From positions 3,162,001 through 3,226,000 of the forward strand of contig NZ_AP025282.1 of assembly GCF_024347215.1 (NCBI RefSeq): 64,000 nt of DNA, written 5' to 3'. Positions 8,058 to 15,691 of this stretch are shown here, one piece after another. This DNA comes from Aliamphritea ceti (GTDB taxonomy: Bacteria; Pseudomonadota; Gammaproteobacteria; Pseudomonadales; Balneatricaceae). The translations under genes were made by a program, and so were the position numbers. How positions within the stretch are numbered: the first letter of the stretch is position 1; every line of letters begins with the position of its first letter. The notes beneath the pieces are model-generated. The model worked only from the letters and a program-made list of their open reading frames with translations, had not been told where the DNA came from and ran no database searches.

Positions 8058-9589
8058 ACAGCACCTTACAACATACTGAAACAGCTCCCCAGGACGAGAA
8101 AAACACCTACCAGCAAAGTGTTGATCAACTGGTTGATCAGTATTGTGTCCAAAACAGCAGTTACTATCAGCAAGCCTTTGCCCGGATCAGCGGTGCAAAC
8201 CGTTTTATTCTCAGCTTCAATCTGATGGCCGCTTTACTGGGCCCCATATGGTTTGCTGCCCGGGGATTATGGAACTGGTTTCTGGTGTTTGTATTACTTG
8301 AAGCCTTTGCCTGCATTCAGATATCTCTGGGGCTATTCAGTGACCTTGGTGCTGAATCCAAACAACGGGCCGAACGCATCACAGCTACGCTGGAACAACG
8401 GCGTGAACAACTTGCCAGCGCTATTGAAAGCGGCACAGGTAACGTCGAAGGACTGACCCGCATCGTCAATTCACTGGAAAACGCCGTTCAGCAAGCACTG
8501 CAACAGGCCCAGGCATTAGAAACAGAACGTATGTCCCTGTTGATATTCGGCCTGGTAGTTATGACGGCTATTAAACTGATTCAGGGATTCATTGCCAATC
8601 AAGCACTGGAGAAACACTTCACCCTGTGGCGCTCAGATCGCTACATGGCACACGGTATCTCAGTGCTACGCGGTGTTACCGGCCTGGGAATAGTGGCCAT
8701 TGTATATGGTCTTGCTTCAGCACAGTTTTCTTTTCCTACCAGCTGGTCAGGGCTGCAAACATTCCCCGCACCAGAAGGTTTCCGCATTGGCGTCAGTGAC
8801 AGTCTGAAGTCCTGGTTTGACTATGCCACCGTTGCTGGCAGCGGCTTCTTCAATAACATTACCGACAGCGTGCGGGTGTTACTGGATGGCCTTGAAACAC
8901 TGTTCGTCGGCACTCCATGGCCAGTGGTTATACTCTTCATCGCTTTACTGGCCTGGCAGTGTGCAGGTCCACGTGTAGCAATCTTTGCCATAGCCGGCTT
9001 AATGTATCTTGGTTTGCTGGGATTCTGGGACAAAGCTATGGCAACAGTTTCTCTGCTGGGTGCCGCTGCCTGCGTCAGTATCTCACTGGGCATTCCAATG
9101 GGTATTCTCTGTGCACGTAAGCCGCGGGTATATACCTTTATCCGTCCGGTACTGGACTTTATGCAAACCATGCCGTCGTTTGTCTATCTGATACCGATTA
9201 TCGCCTTTTTCGGCACCGGTAAACCGGCCGCTATCCTGGCTACTCTGGTATTCGGTAGCCCACCGGTAATCCGACTGACAGTACTGGGATTACAGGGTGT
9301 ACCTGAGCATGTGCGTGAAGCCGCTATTTCCTTTGGTGCATCGCCAGCTTACCTGCTGTTTAAGGTCGATCTGCCCCTGGCAGCTAAAACCATTATGACT
9401 GGTGTTAACCAAACCATCATGATGAGCCTGGCGATGGTAGTAATAGCCTCTTTGATCGGCGCAAAAGGTCTGGGCGAAGATGTTCTGGAAGCCTTGCAGT
9501 ACGCTTCAACCGGGGAAGGCATCCTGGCCGGATTTGCGATTCTTATCTGCTCGATGATTCTTGACCGGATCATTCAGGGTAAGCGCTAA
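8054..9589 (+). CDS. Betaine-type ABC transporter permease with long N-terminal coiled-coil domain
   Basis: A 511-residue inner-membrane protein. The C-terminal half (about 320-505) is a standard BPD_transp_1 permease with the EAA-type loop GVPEHVREAAISFGASPAYLLFKVDLPLA that docks on the ATPase. The N-terminal half is unusual: two hydrophobic segments (about 55-95), a charged Gln/Glu-rich probable coiled coil (about 100-160: KQRAERITATLEQRREQLA), then more membrane segments. ProW has a shorter N-terminal tail, so this looks like a domain addition. It overlaps the ATPase gene by 4 bp and is followed by a terminator. The permease call is firm; the role of the extra domain is unknown. Confidence 0.9.
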   Translation: MNSTLQHTETAPQDEKNTYQQSVDQLVDQYCVQNSSYYQQAFARISGANRFILSFNLMAALLGPIWFAARGLWNWFLVFVLLEAFACIQISLGLFSDLGAESKQRAERITATLEQRREQLASAIESGTGNVEGLTRIVNSLENAVQQALQQAQALETERMSLLIFGLVVMTAIKLIQGFIANQALEKHFTLWRSDRYMAHGISVLRGVTGLGIVAIVYGLASAQFSFPTSWSGLQTFPAPEGFRIGVSDSLKSWFDYATVAGSGFFNNITDSVRVLLDGLETLFVGTPWPVVILFIALLAWQCAGPRVAIFAIAGLMYLGLLGFWDKAMATVSLLGAAACVSISLGIPMGILCARKPRVYTFIRPVLDFMQTMPSFVYLIPIIAFFGTGKPAAILATLVFGSPPVIRLTVLGLQGVPEHVREAAISFGASPAYLLFKVDLPLAAKTIMTGVNQTIMMSLAMVVIASLIGAKGLGEDVLEALQYASTGEGILAGFAILICSMILDRIIQGKR

Positions 9590-9596
9590 TCACGTT

Positions 9597-9621
9597 AAGC
9601 GCTGTCGGAACGGCAGCGCTT
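9597..9621 (+). terminator. Terminator after ABC transporter operon
   Basis: An 8-bp stem (AAGCGCTG with CAGCGCTT) sits 8 bp after the permease stop and is followed by TTCTTCTC. It partly separates the importer operon from the LacI-type gene 40 bp on. Confidence 0.7.
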
Positions 9622-9660
9622 TCTTCTCAAACCCTCAGAGATCCAGTATTCTCCTTGCCT

Positions 9661-10683
9661 ATGAATAAAGCAGTGTCCGGACAAAGCGGCGTCCGTCAGG
9701 TCGCAAAACTCGCAGGGGTATCGGTAGCAACCGTTTCCCGGGTGTTTAATCAGGCATCCAGTGTACGACCGGATACCCGGGATAAAGTCATGGCGGCTGC
9801 TAAACAGCTGAACTATGTGCCTAACAGTGCTGCCCGCTCACTGACAATGAACCGCAGTTACACTATCGGCATTGTTATTCCCACCATCGATAACTCTATT
9901 TTCGCCCGCTTCATCGACGCCATCGAGCAAAGCCTTGCTACACAAGGCTATGGATTAATTGTCGCCACCTGCGGTTTTGACCGGCACAGCGAAAGCCAGC
10001 GAGTCGAAGAATTACTGAAAATGGGCATTGAAGGCCTTATTTTGTCCGGTGCGGAACATGATTCAGATCTGCTGGAACTGATTGCCGCCCGTAAACTGCC
10101 ACTGGTCTGTACCAGCTTATTTGACGCAGATTACCCCTGGCCAACCATCGGTTATGACAACTACAGCATGGGTAAAGCCATCGCTCAGCACTTGTTAGAA
10201 CTGGGTCACCGTAAATTCCATATTCTGTCCGGTCCACGGGCACTGATAGACCGAACCCGTATTAGGGTGCAAGGTGCACTGGACTGCCTGCATGATGCAG
10301 GTATTCATGATGTTGCTATCAGTGAAACAGAGCTGAATTTTGCAGACGGCTGTCAGGCAGCACAGAAACTTCTTAGCCAGTCGCCTGACTTCACAGCGTT
10401 GCTATGCACATCTGACGTACTTGCTATGGGTGTATTACTGGAAGCTCCCCGCCTGAATATATCTGTTCCCCGACAGTTATCTGTCACAGGATTTGACGAT
10501 CAGGACTGGGCAGCCGTGAGTAATCCAGGGCTAACCAGCGTGCATACACCATCACGGCGAATGGGAGATGCAACCGCCAGAGCCTTAATGGCTAATATTG
10601 AGTATGGGACACTTATCAGCAATCAGCTGATCGAATCCCATCTGGTGATACGCGGTTCCAGCGGAGCTGCACCACCTGAGTAA
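9661..10683 (+). CDS. LacI-family transcriptional regulator
   Basis: A 340-residue LacI/GalR repressor. The N-terminal helix-turn-helix reads VAKLAGVSVATVSRVFNQ, followed by the hinge-helix region NYVPNSAARSLTMNRS. A periplasmic-binding-protein-like effector domain follows (GIVIPTIDNSIFARFIDAIEQ... VTGFDDQDWAAVSNPGLTSV). I chose the ATG at 9661; a TTG lies two codons earlier. It sits directly behind the importer genes, and two palindromes with a GTAAC/GTTAC core lie before the first gene of that unit, so it probably represses the unit until a substrate binds. That pairing is inference. Length and domain order are normal. Confidence 0.9.
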   Translation: MNKAVSGQSGVRQVAKLAGVSVATVSRVFNQASSVRPDTRDKVMAAAKQLNYVPNSAARSLTMNRSYTIGIVIPTIDNSIFARFIDAIEQSLATQGYGLIVATCGFDRHSESQRVEELLKMGIEGLILSGAEHDSDLLELIAARKLPLVCTSLFDADYPWPTIGYDNYSMGKAIAQHLLELGHRKFHILSGPRALIDRTRIRVQGALDCLHDAGIHDVAISETELNFADGCQAAQKLLSQSPDFTALLCTSDVLAMGVLLEAPRLNISVPRQLSVTGFDDQDWAAVSNPGLTSVHTPSRRMGDATARALMANIEYGTLISNQLIESHLVIRGSSGAAPPE

Positions 10684-11093
10684 GTCCCTAATTACCTAAG
10701 TACCTAAGTACCTAAGGTCACAAACATTATGCCCACTTCTATTGTTAATAACTTCCCCCCAAAGACTCAGAAAATCACCACAAAAAACCTTCCCATTGAT
10801 GCCTGTTTTAAAGTCTGAATACTGATCAGCGATATCCGCACAGCTATGCAGAGTCACCCTCAAATGAGGCAGTTACAGGTTAAGGATATGCGGGGAGCTA
10901 CGACATAGAATTTGAAATTAATGACCGATGTGCCAGTATTATTTTGATATTCACTTGCCGTTTTAAACTAATAGATAGGAATGGAATGTTACCTGACGGC
11001 TCAGGGTGCCTGATACGGATATAGCACGGCAACCCGGCCTGTAGACTCAGCAGGCTTAAAATTATCAATAAACCATACTCAAGGATGATATGT
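10684..11093. other. Intergenic stretch, no gene recognised
   Basis: This gap of about 410 bp holds a small tandem repeat at its start and the upstream region of the small gene at 11094. An 86-codon reverse-strand frame here has no recognisable protein features or ribosome site, and I do not call it. Confidence 0.5.
10693..10716. repeat. Three tandem copies of TACCTAAG
   Basis: Three perfect, contiguous 8-bp copies lie 10 bp after the stop codon of the LacI-type gene. This is a simple repeat with no known function. Confidence 0.85.
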
Positions 11094-11330
11094 ATGCTTA
11101 ACGGAAAACGCGTTTCTCTGATCGGTATTCCCGACACACAAATTCCACGTTTGACCACTCTTTATGCACTACGAGATATTAGGATAGTTCCTTACGGTCA
11201 GGCCACAGATTATATTGTTTACGGCCCTTACCTGAATAGTATTGATGAGATCGACCGGGGCAGTAACCCTGTTGCAGACATAATGTCTCAGGACGACTTT
11301 TTTTCACTGCTATTAAGAGACGTAAATTAG
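11094..11330 (+). CDS. Small hypothetical protein, 78 residues
   Basis: I do not recognise this protein. The ATG at 11094 has a good ribosome site (AAGGA, 8-bp spacing); an ATG at 11085 overlaps that site and is unlikely. It begins MLNGKRVSLIGIP and continues with a Tyr-containing stretch (YIVYGPY) and an acidic C-terminus (MSQDDFFSLLLRD). The GKRVSLIG...DYIVYG pattern is loosely like half of a BRCT fold, but that is weak. There is no signal peptide or membrane segment. A GC-rich hairpin 8 bp after the stop supports it being a transcription unit. It stands alone between the LacI-type gene and the convergent UspE-like gene. Confidence 0.5.
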   Translation: MLNGKRVSLIGIPDTQIPRLTTLYALRDIRIVPYGQATDYIVYGPYLNSIDEIDRGSNPVADIMSQDDFFSLLLRDVN

Positions 11331-11338
11331 ACAGTACC

Positions 11339-11377
11339 CCCTCCGCAACTGCCTGTTAGCACATCTATTGCGGAGGG
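11339..11377 (+). terminator. Terminator-like hairpin after small gene
   Basis: A 10-bp perfect stem (CCCTCCGCAA with TTGCGGAGGG) with a 19-nt loop follows the small gene's stop codon. It lacks a proper T-run. Confidence 0.5.
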
Positions 11378-11524
11378 TTAGATACATAATTCATCAGCAG
11401 CTAGAGATGATTCGATACACCTCAGAACAGCCTGCGACATACCTGCTTCGTTCGAATCTCAGGGGAAATCAAAAAGACTTATTCGAAGCACCGGACAGAA
11501 ACCATCATACTTACAACAGAATAA

Positions 11525-12463
11525 TCAGGACTCGCTAATCCGACATTCAAAATCCGGAGATTTCACCACCATAATATCGCAGTGAATAGAATCCAGGATA
11601 CGTTCAATGGTACTGCCCACCATAAGCCGGTCAAATACACCCCGGGATACCGCACCCATTACCAGTAAATCCACATGATGCTCATCTACATACTCCAGCA
11701 TCATTCGATGTGGTGCACCTTCCAGCAAATTTACTCTCGAGCTGTCAGTATTTAGCCCATAAGGTTCGAGCAGATTATCTAATGCCCTGATATGTTCGCG
11801 ACGCACCTTTACCTGCATCCCTTCAAAATCCGCTACAACGTGCTCATCAAAAATAGCTGAATGCGGCAGTACATTAAAGCAATGCATCACCCGCATTTCA
11901 CCTTCCAGATGCTGAGCAATTCCGGCACTCCAGTTAAGAATATGGCTGTCCAGCACAACGGGCTCTTCACACTCATGAAAAGGGTCAACCGTCGCTGCCA
12001 CATGACCACCATCAGACCAGCTATGTTCTTTTAACAGTAATAAAGGCACCGGGCATTCCCGGATCAACTGCCAGTCACTCTGAGCAAACAGGAAATGTCC
12101 CAGTCGGGAATGCTTTTCAATCTGATGCATCAGGATATCCGGCTGATAACGTAAAACTTTACGTACTAAACTGTCCGCGTGATGGCGCTCCCAGCAGACA
12201 TCGTAATCAACGTCGATACCTTCAGCAGCAATCTGCTTAGCCAGTTCTTCCAGTTCCTTTTCAGCCTGATTCATGAACCCGTGCTCAGCCCGAAGCAAAC
12301 CTTCCTTATCGAACAGATAACTATTACGCAACGAAGTGTTATAGCAACAGCGGAACAGTTCTATACGGGCACCGCTGGACTCAGCCAGTCGCAATGCTTT
12401 CTCAAGCAGAAAGCTATGATCCTTACCTTCTTCAACGTTAACCAGAATTTTATCTATGTTCAC
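11525..12463 (-). CDS. Tandem universal stress protein (UspE-like)
   Basis: A 312-residue cytoplasmic protein made of two Usp domains (about 1-150 and 155-305), the UspE architecture and length. The first domain starts KILVNVEEGKDHSFLLEKALRLAESSGARIELF. The second ends VDLLVMGAVSRGVFDRLMVGSTIERILDSIHCDIMVVKSP, carrying the G-x2-G-x9-G(S/T) nucleotide-loop pattern of ATP-binding Usp proteins. Such proteins help cells survive starvation and oxidative stress, and UspE affects motility and adhesion in E. coli. It is upstream of, and separated by 122 bp from, the reverse-strand TSUP permease. The name uspE is only suggested. Confidence 0.85.
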   Translation of the reverse strand: MNIDKILVNVEEGKDHSFLLEKALRLAESSGARIELFRCCYNTSLRNSYLFDKEGLLRAEHGFMNQAEKELEELAKQIAAEGIDVDYDVCWERHHADSLVRKVLRYQPDILMHQIEKHSRLGHFLFAQSDWQLIRECPVPLLLLKEHSWSDGGHVAATVDPFHECEEPVVLDSHILNWSAGIAQHLEGEMRVMHCFNVLPHSAIFDEHVVADFEGMQVKVRREHIRALDNLLEPYGLNTDSSRVNLLEGAPHRMMLEYVDEHHVDLLVMGAVSRGVFDRLMVGSTIERILDSIHCDIMVVKSPDFECRISES

Positions 12464-12585
12464 CGGAAGACCTCCTATTCACTCAGCACTCTTTAAGCAT
12501 GTATCAGCATAAGAATTTTTCAACGCTTTTTATAGCATACGTCTTAAATTACTCCGGTGAATAAATCCTTCTGTTGCACAAAGCA

Positions 12586-13329
12586 CTAGGTAAAGGCCTG
12601 AATTCCGGCACGAATAATGCCGACGGCTGATAACAGGATCAGCAATCCTATTACACCGCTGCGCAGTTTTTTCTCAGGCAACACGTTAAATAAACGTGAG
12701 CCGAAAAAGATTCCGACTCCCATAGGTAGCAGCATCGCCAGGCTTTGCCATATTAGCTCTTCGTTCAGCAAGCCATGTCCGGATGCAGTGCTAAGTAAAA
12801 CGATATCTGTCAGCAGAAAGAACATTACCAAGGTCGCCCGCAACTCTGTCATCGTCAGATTCATAGCCGTCAGAAAAGTCGCAACCGGTAAACCGCCGAC
12901 ACCTGCAGCACCGTTGCAAACGCCAGACACCAGCCCTAACCCGAAAAATGGCATCGGCCCTGTGGGACCGCGGTATTGCCAGCCTACTGCCAGTAATACA
13001 CTCATCAGCAGAATTACACCGGAAAGCAACAGCCGTATGTTATCTGCGGGCATTACCACCAACGCATACACCCCCAGCGGCGTAGCAATCACCGTACCTA
13101 TCAGCAGATATATCAAAATACGCCAGGCAGTGTCCCGCCAGGTACTCAGCACCATCTGAATACTCGCAGCAATTTCCAGTACAGCAATCATAGGCACAAC
13201 CTGTGAAGGCGGCAGAAATAAAGTCGCTGATGCGACAACAAGTGCCGAGAAACCAAAGCCAATACAGCCTCTTACCACACCTGCAACGCCCACAATCAGG
13301 ATTAGCATCACCCATTCAACAAGTTCCAT
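12586..13329 (-). CDS. TSUP (TauE/SafE) family permease
   Basis: A 247-residue integral membrane protein with about seven or eight hydrophobic segments. It has the two internally similar TSUP halves marked by GxxxGCIGFGFSALVVA near the N-terminus and GLVSGVCNGAAGVGGLPVATFL in the middle. The family exports or imports small sulfur-containing or carboxylic anions such as sulfite, sulfoacetate or taurine. No sulfonate genes are nearby, so the substrate is undetermined. Length is normal for the family. It could be co-transcribed with the UspE-like gene, although the 122-bp gap leaves room for separate promoters. Confidence 0.85.
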   Translation of the reverse strand: MELVEWVMLILIVGVAGVVRGCIGFGFSALVVASATLFLPPSQVVPMIAVLEIAASIQMVLSTWRDTAWRILIYLLIGTVIATPLGVYALVVMPADNIRLLLSGVILLMSVLLAVGWQYRGPTGPMPFFGLGLVSGVCNGAAGVGGLPVATFLTAMNLTMTELRATLVMFFLLTDIVLLSTASGHGLLNEELIWQSLAMLLPMGVGIFFGSRLFNVLPEKKLRSGVIGLLILLSAVGIIRAGIQAFT

Positions 13330-13401
13330 CCACTGCCCTCTACTCTCACTAAATGATATTTATTTTCAATTACTTAACACGAATCTAATGCATTAGTTAG
13401 C

Positions 13402-13425
13402 GATAATAATTTACAAATGATAATC
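13402..13425. promoter_or_regulatory. Possible Fur-binding sequence
   Basis: GATAATAATTTACAAATGATAATC contains two partial matches to the Fur half-site, the second being AATGATAATC. It lies between the TSUP gene and the first bacterioferritin gene. Weak evidence. Confidence 0.35.
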
Positions 13426-13582
13426 CCGGCATGGTATGCAAAAACAGCATTAAATTACACCCACAAATGTCATCTCTTTACGCTATATTTATGCCACTCA
13501 ACTGTTCGGCAGGTAGAACCAATCAGAAAAATAAACCTGTCCGCGCCTACAAGAATGACAAAAGCCCGATACGGAGAATCCC

Positions 13583-14068
13583 ATGAAAGGCAGCCAAAAA
13601 GTTATCGACGCCTTTAATATGCTGTTGGCGAACGAACTCGCAGCTATTGACCAGTATTTTGTACATTCGCGCATGTACGATGACTGGGGCCTGGATAAGC
13701 TTTACACCCGTCTGAACCACGAAATGGAAGAAGAAACTCAGCATGCCGACTGGCTGATCAAGCGCATCCTTTTCTTAGAAGGTGTTCCAAACCTGAGCAA
13801 GCGCCGTGAACTGATCATTGGTCATGACGTAAAGTCGATGATGGAAAATGACCTCAAGCTGGAAATGGAAGTCGTTGCGGCAGTGCGTGACGTTATTGCT
13901 ACCTGCGAAGCTGAACGTGATTACCAAAGCCGTGAAATCCTTGAAAAACTGTTGTTCGATACCGAAGAAGATCATGTTTACTGGCTGGAACAGCAAATTG
14001 GCCTGATCGGCCGTATTGGCATAGCTAACTACACCCAGTCTCAAATGGGTGGCGGTGCCGGCGCATAA
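13583..14068 (+). CDS. Bacterioferritin subunit with ferroxidase centre, lacking haem Met
   Basis: A 161-residue bacterioferritin subunit for iron storage and oxidation. The di-iron ferroxidase ligands are present: E18, E51, H54, E94 and, shifted by one by a single-residue insertion, E128 and H131. Position 52, normally the Met that binds haem between two subunits, is Thr. The neighbouring subunit has the opposite pattern, so the two probably co-assemble into a 24-mer with oxidation here and haem there, as known for paired Bfr subunits in Neisseria and Pseudomonas putida. The second gene follows after 58 bp with its own ribosome site. Gene names differ between species, so none is given. Confidence 0.93.
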   Translation: MKGSQKVIDAFNMLLANELAAIDQYFVHSRMYDDWGLDKLYTRLNHEMEEETQHADWLIKRILFLEGVPNLSKRRELIIGHDVKSMMENDLKLEMEVVAAVRDVIATCEAERDYQSREILEKLLFDTEEDHVYWLEQQIGLIGRIGIANYTQSQMGGGAGA

Positions 14069-14126
14069 CTAACAAGAACAGCCAAAAAGGTTTTCAGCCC
14101 GCTGAAACCTGAATAAGGAAGATATT

Positions 14127-14600
14127 ATGAAGGGTGATAGCCAAATTATCGCTGGCCTCAACGCCGTACTTGCTAACGAACTGGTTGCCATTAACCAATA
14201 CTTTTTACATGCACGTATGTTTAAGAACTGGGGCCTCGATGGACTGAATAAAGCTGATTACAAAGTTTCTATTCAGAAAATGAAAAATGCTGACAAGATT
14301 ATCGAGCGGGTGCTGTTCCTGGAAGGCTTGCCAAACCTTCAGGATCTTGGTCGGCTGCGAATCGGTGAGGATGCTGGTGAAATGATTCAGGCAAATATGG
14401 ATTTTGAGCTGGACGCCTTAAAACCGCTTAAAGACACCATTGCCAAGTGTGAGGAAAAGAACGATTTCATCAGCCGCAGCCTGCTGGAGAGTATTCTGGA
14501 AGAGCAAGAAGAACAGATAGACTGGCTGGAAAGTCAGCAGTATCTGATCGCCAATGCCGGTATGGAAAATTACCTGCAGTCTCAGTTAGACGATGACTGA
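14127..14600 (+). CDS. Bacterioferritin subunit with haem Met, ferroxidase centre degraded
   Basis: A 157-residue bacterioferritin subunit complementary to the preceding one. M52, the haem ligand, is kept. The ferroxidase site is largely lost: E18 and E94 remain, but E51 is Lys, H54 is Asn, E127 is Gln and H130 is Gln. It should not oxidise iron alone; it probably supplies haem for electron transfer from Bfd to the iron core in a mixed shell. It is preceded by AAGGAAG and followed by a bidirectional terminator facing bfd. Confidence 0.93.
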   Translation: MKGDSQIIAGLNAVLANELVAINQYFLHARMFKNWGLDGLNKADYKVSIQKMKNADKIIERVLFLEGLPNLQDLGRLRIGEDAGEMIQANMDFELDALKPLKDTIAKCEEKNDFISRSLLESILEEQEEQIDWLESQQYLIANAGMENYLQSQLDDD

Positions 14601-14661
14601 ATCTAATCTTCTATTAGAATGCTAAACGCGCGTAAAAACGTGTGACTAAACAGCACCATTA

Positions 14662-14694
14662 AAAAAGGCTTAACTCACTGAGTTAAGCCTTTTT
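14662..14694. terminator. Bidirectional terminator between bfr pair and bfd
   Basis: A 15-bp perfect stem (AAAAAGGCTTAACTC with its complement, 3-4 nt loop) ends in T-runs on both strands. Confidence 0.9.
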
Positions 14695-14719
14695 CATACC
14701 CGGCAGAGCCAAAAATTAA

Positions 14720-14914
14720 TCAGGCTACCTGGGCAGCGTTTTCTGCAAGCGCCAGTAACTTCTCATTAAGAATTTTCTTAGTCACGCGGGCACACTTCCC
14801 ACACTGACTCGCCACTCCCAGTTGTGTAGACAACTGCTTCATTGTGGTTGCGCCTTCTTCAATACTGGCTTCAATTTTTTTGTCGGTCACACCGTGGCAA
14901 ATGCAGACGTACAT
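14720..14914 (-). CDS. bfd: Bacterioferritin-associated ferredoxin
   Basis: A 64-residue [2Fe-2S] protein that delivers electrons to haem bacterioferritin to reduce and release stored iron. Starting at MYVCICHG places the cluster ligands at C4, C6, C38 and C41, the exact spacing of E. coli Bfd. Two ATGs lie upstream (14923, 14935), but the family start and a GAGA at about 9-bp spacing favour 14914. It is convergent with the bacterioferritin genes and has Fur-like sequences upstream, fitting induction in iron shortage while the store is made under separate control. Confidence 0.93.
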   Translation of the reverse strand: MYVCICHGVTDKKIEASIEEGATTMKQLSTQLGVASQCGKCARVTKKILNEKLLALAENAAQVA

Positions 14915-14956
14915 TGTATTCATTCTCATTAACATTAGCTGCAGCGATAGTAATGT

Positions 14957-14975
14957 AAATGATAATGACTATCAA
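14957..14975. promoter_or_regulatory. Candidate Fur box upstream of bfd
   Basis: AAATGATAATGACTATCA matches most of the GATAATGATAATCATTATC consensus. It lies about 45 bp before the bfd start, where it would overlap the promoter. Confidence 0.55.
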
Positions 14976-14982
14976 GATTAAT

Positions 14983-15000
14983 TATCATGAAAATGATTCA
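14983..15000. promoter_or_regulatory. Second candidate Fur box upstream of bfd
   Basis: TATCATGAAAATGATTCA is a partial inverted repeat of the Fur type adjacent to the first box. The rest of the 319-bp gap to 15233 shows no gene. Confidence 0.4.
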
Positions 15001-15233
15001 CATCATTATTCATTCTCAGTGCCAAAGTGAGTACAAAGCACCCGTCGAGTAGCTAAATTTAAGTAGATTTATTCAGCCTGTTGATTTACAAACGATTTAT
15101 ACGCTTGTTTAATATAGGGCAGCCATACGCCCCCTCGGTTATTTAATAGCAGCAAATGCTACTTATTAGTTAACTGAAGCAAAAAAACAATTACTATACT
15201 CACACGGGACGTGAATCAGGTTTAAACAGATCT

Positions 15234-15578
15234 ATGACAGTACGCTTACCATTACCAGCAGCCAAGAAGTTGACCATCATTTATAATGTAGAGTCAGGCT
15301 GTCTCGGCCCTCAGGGGCCTTCACATATCGAACCTTTCTGTCGCTTTGCTCAGGAACAGATGGTCGATCTTCACAGTGACTTCATCAACTGGCAGATCAC
15401 TCCCAGGTCCGATAACAGTAAACCCGAAATTCAATATGCACTGATGAATAAACTCCTTCAGGAGCATCAGGCAGAAAAGTTTCTCAGTTATTTCGACAAA
15501 AGTGTTGATGAATTGGAAACCTTCCTACTCGGCATAATTGTAATTCTGATTGAGCAGTACCATAACGAGCAGGCTTAA
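15234..15578 (+). CDS. Hypothetical protein, 114 residues
   Basis: I do not recognise this protein. It is a soluble-looking 114-residue protein beginning MTVRLPLPAAKKLTIIYNVESGCLGPQG. It has a mid-section with FAQEQMVDLHSDFINWQITPR and a mostly helical C-terminus (KFLSYFDKSVDELETFLLGIIVILIEQYHNEQ). The C-terminal LLGIIVILIE is short and amphipathic rather than a clear membrane span. The ORF has ordinary codon use for the region. It lies 113 bp upstream of the diguanylate cyclase at 15692 on the same strand, so they may be co-transcribed and functionally linked, but this is unsupported. Confidence 0.65.
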   Translation: MTVRLPLPAAKKLTIIYNVESGCLGPQGPSHIEPFCRFAQEQMVDLHSDFINWQITPRSDNSKPEIQYALMNKLLQEHQAEKFLSYFDKSVDELETFLLGIIVILIEQYHNEQA

Positions 15579-15691
15579 GGTAACTAAAAACGCGAAAGAA
15601 ATTCCCCAAAGCGGTTAGCCACAGATTCGTCACTAAGGCCGCCTGTGCTACTCTAACGCCTTAATTTGTCTGTTATTTTAAGGCCACTTCC

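Noticed and set aside
10898..11158. 86-codon reverse-strand ORF
   Set aside because: It overlaps the better-supported small gene at 11094 on the other strand and lacks a ribosome site.
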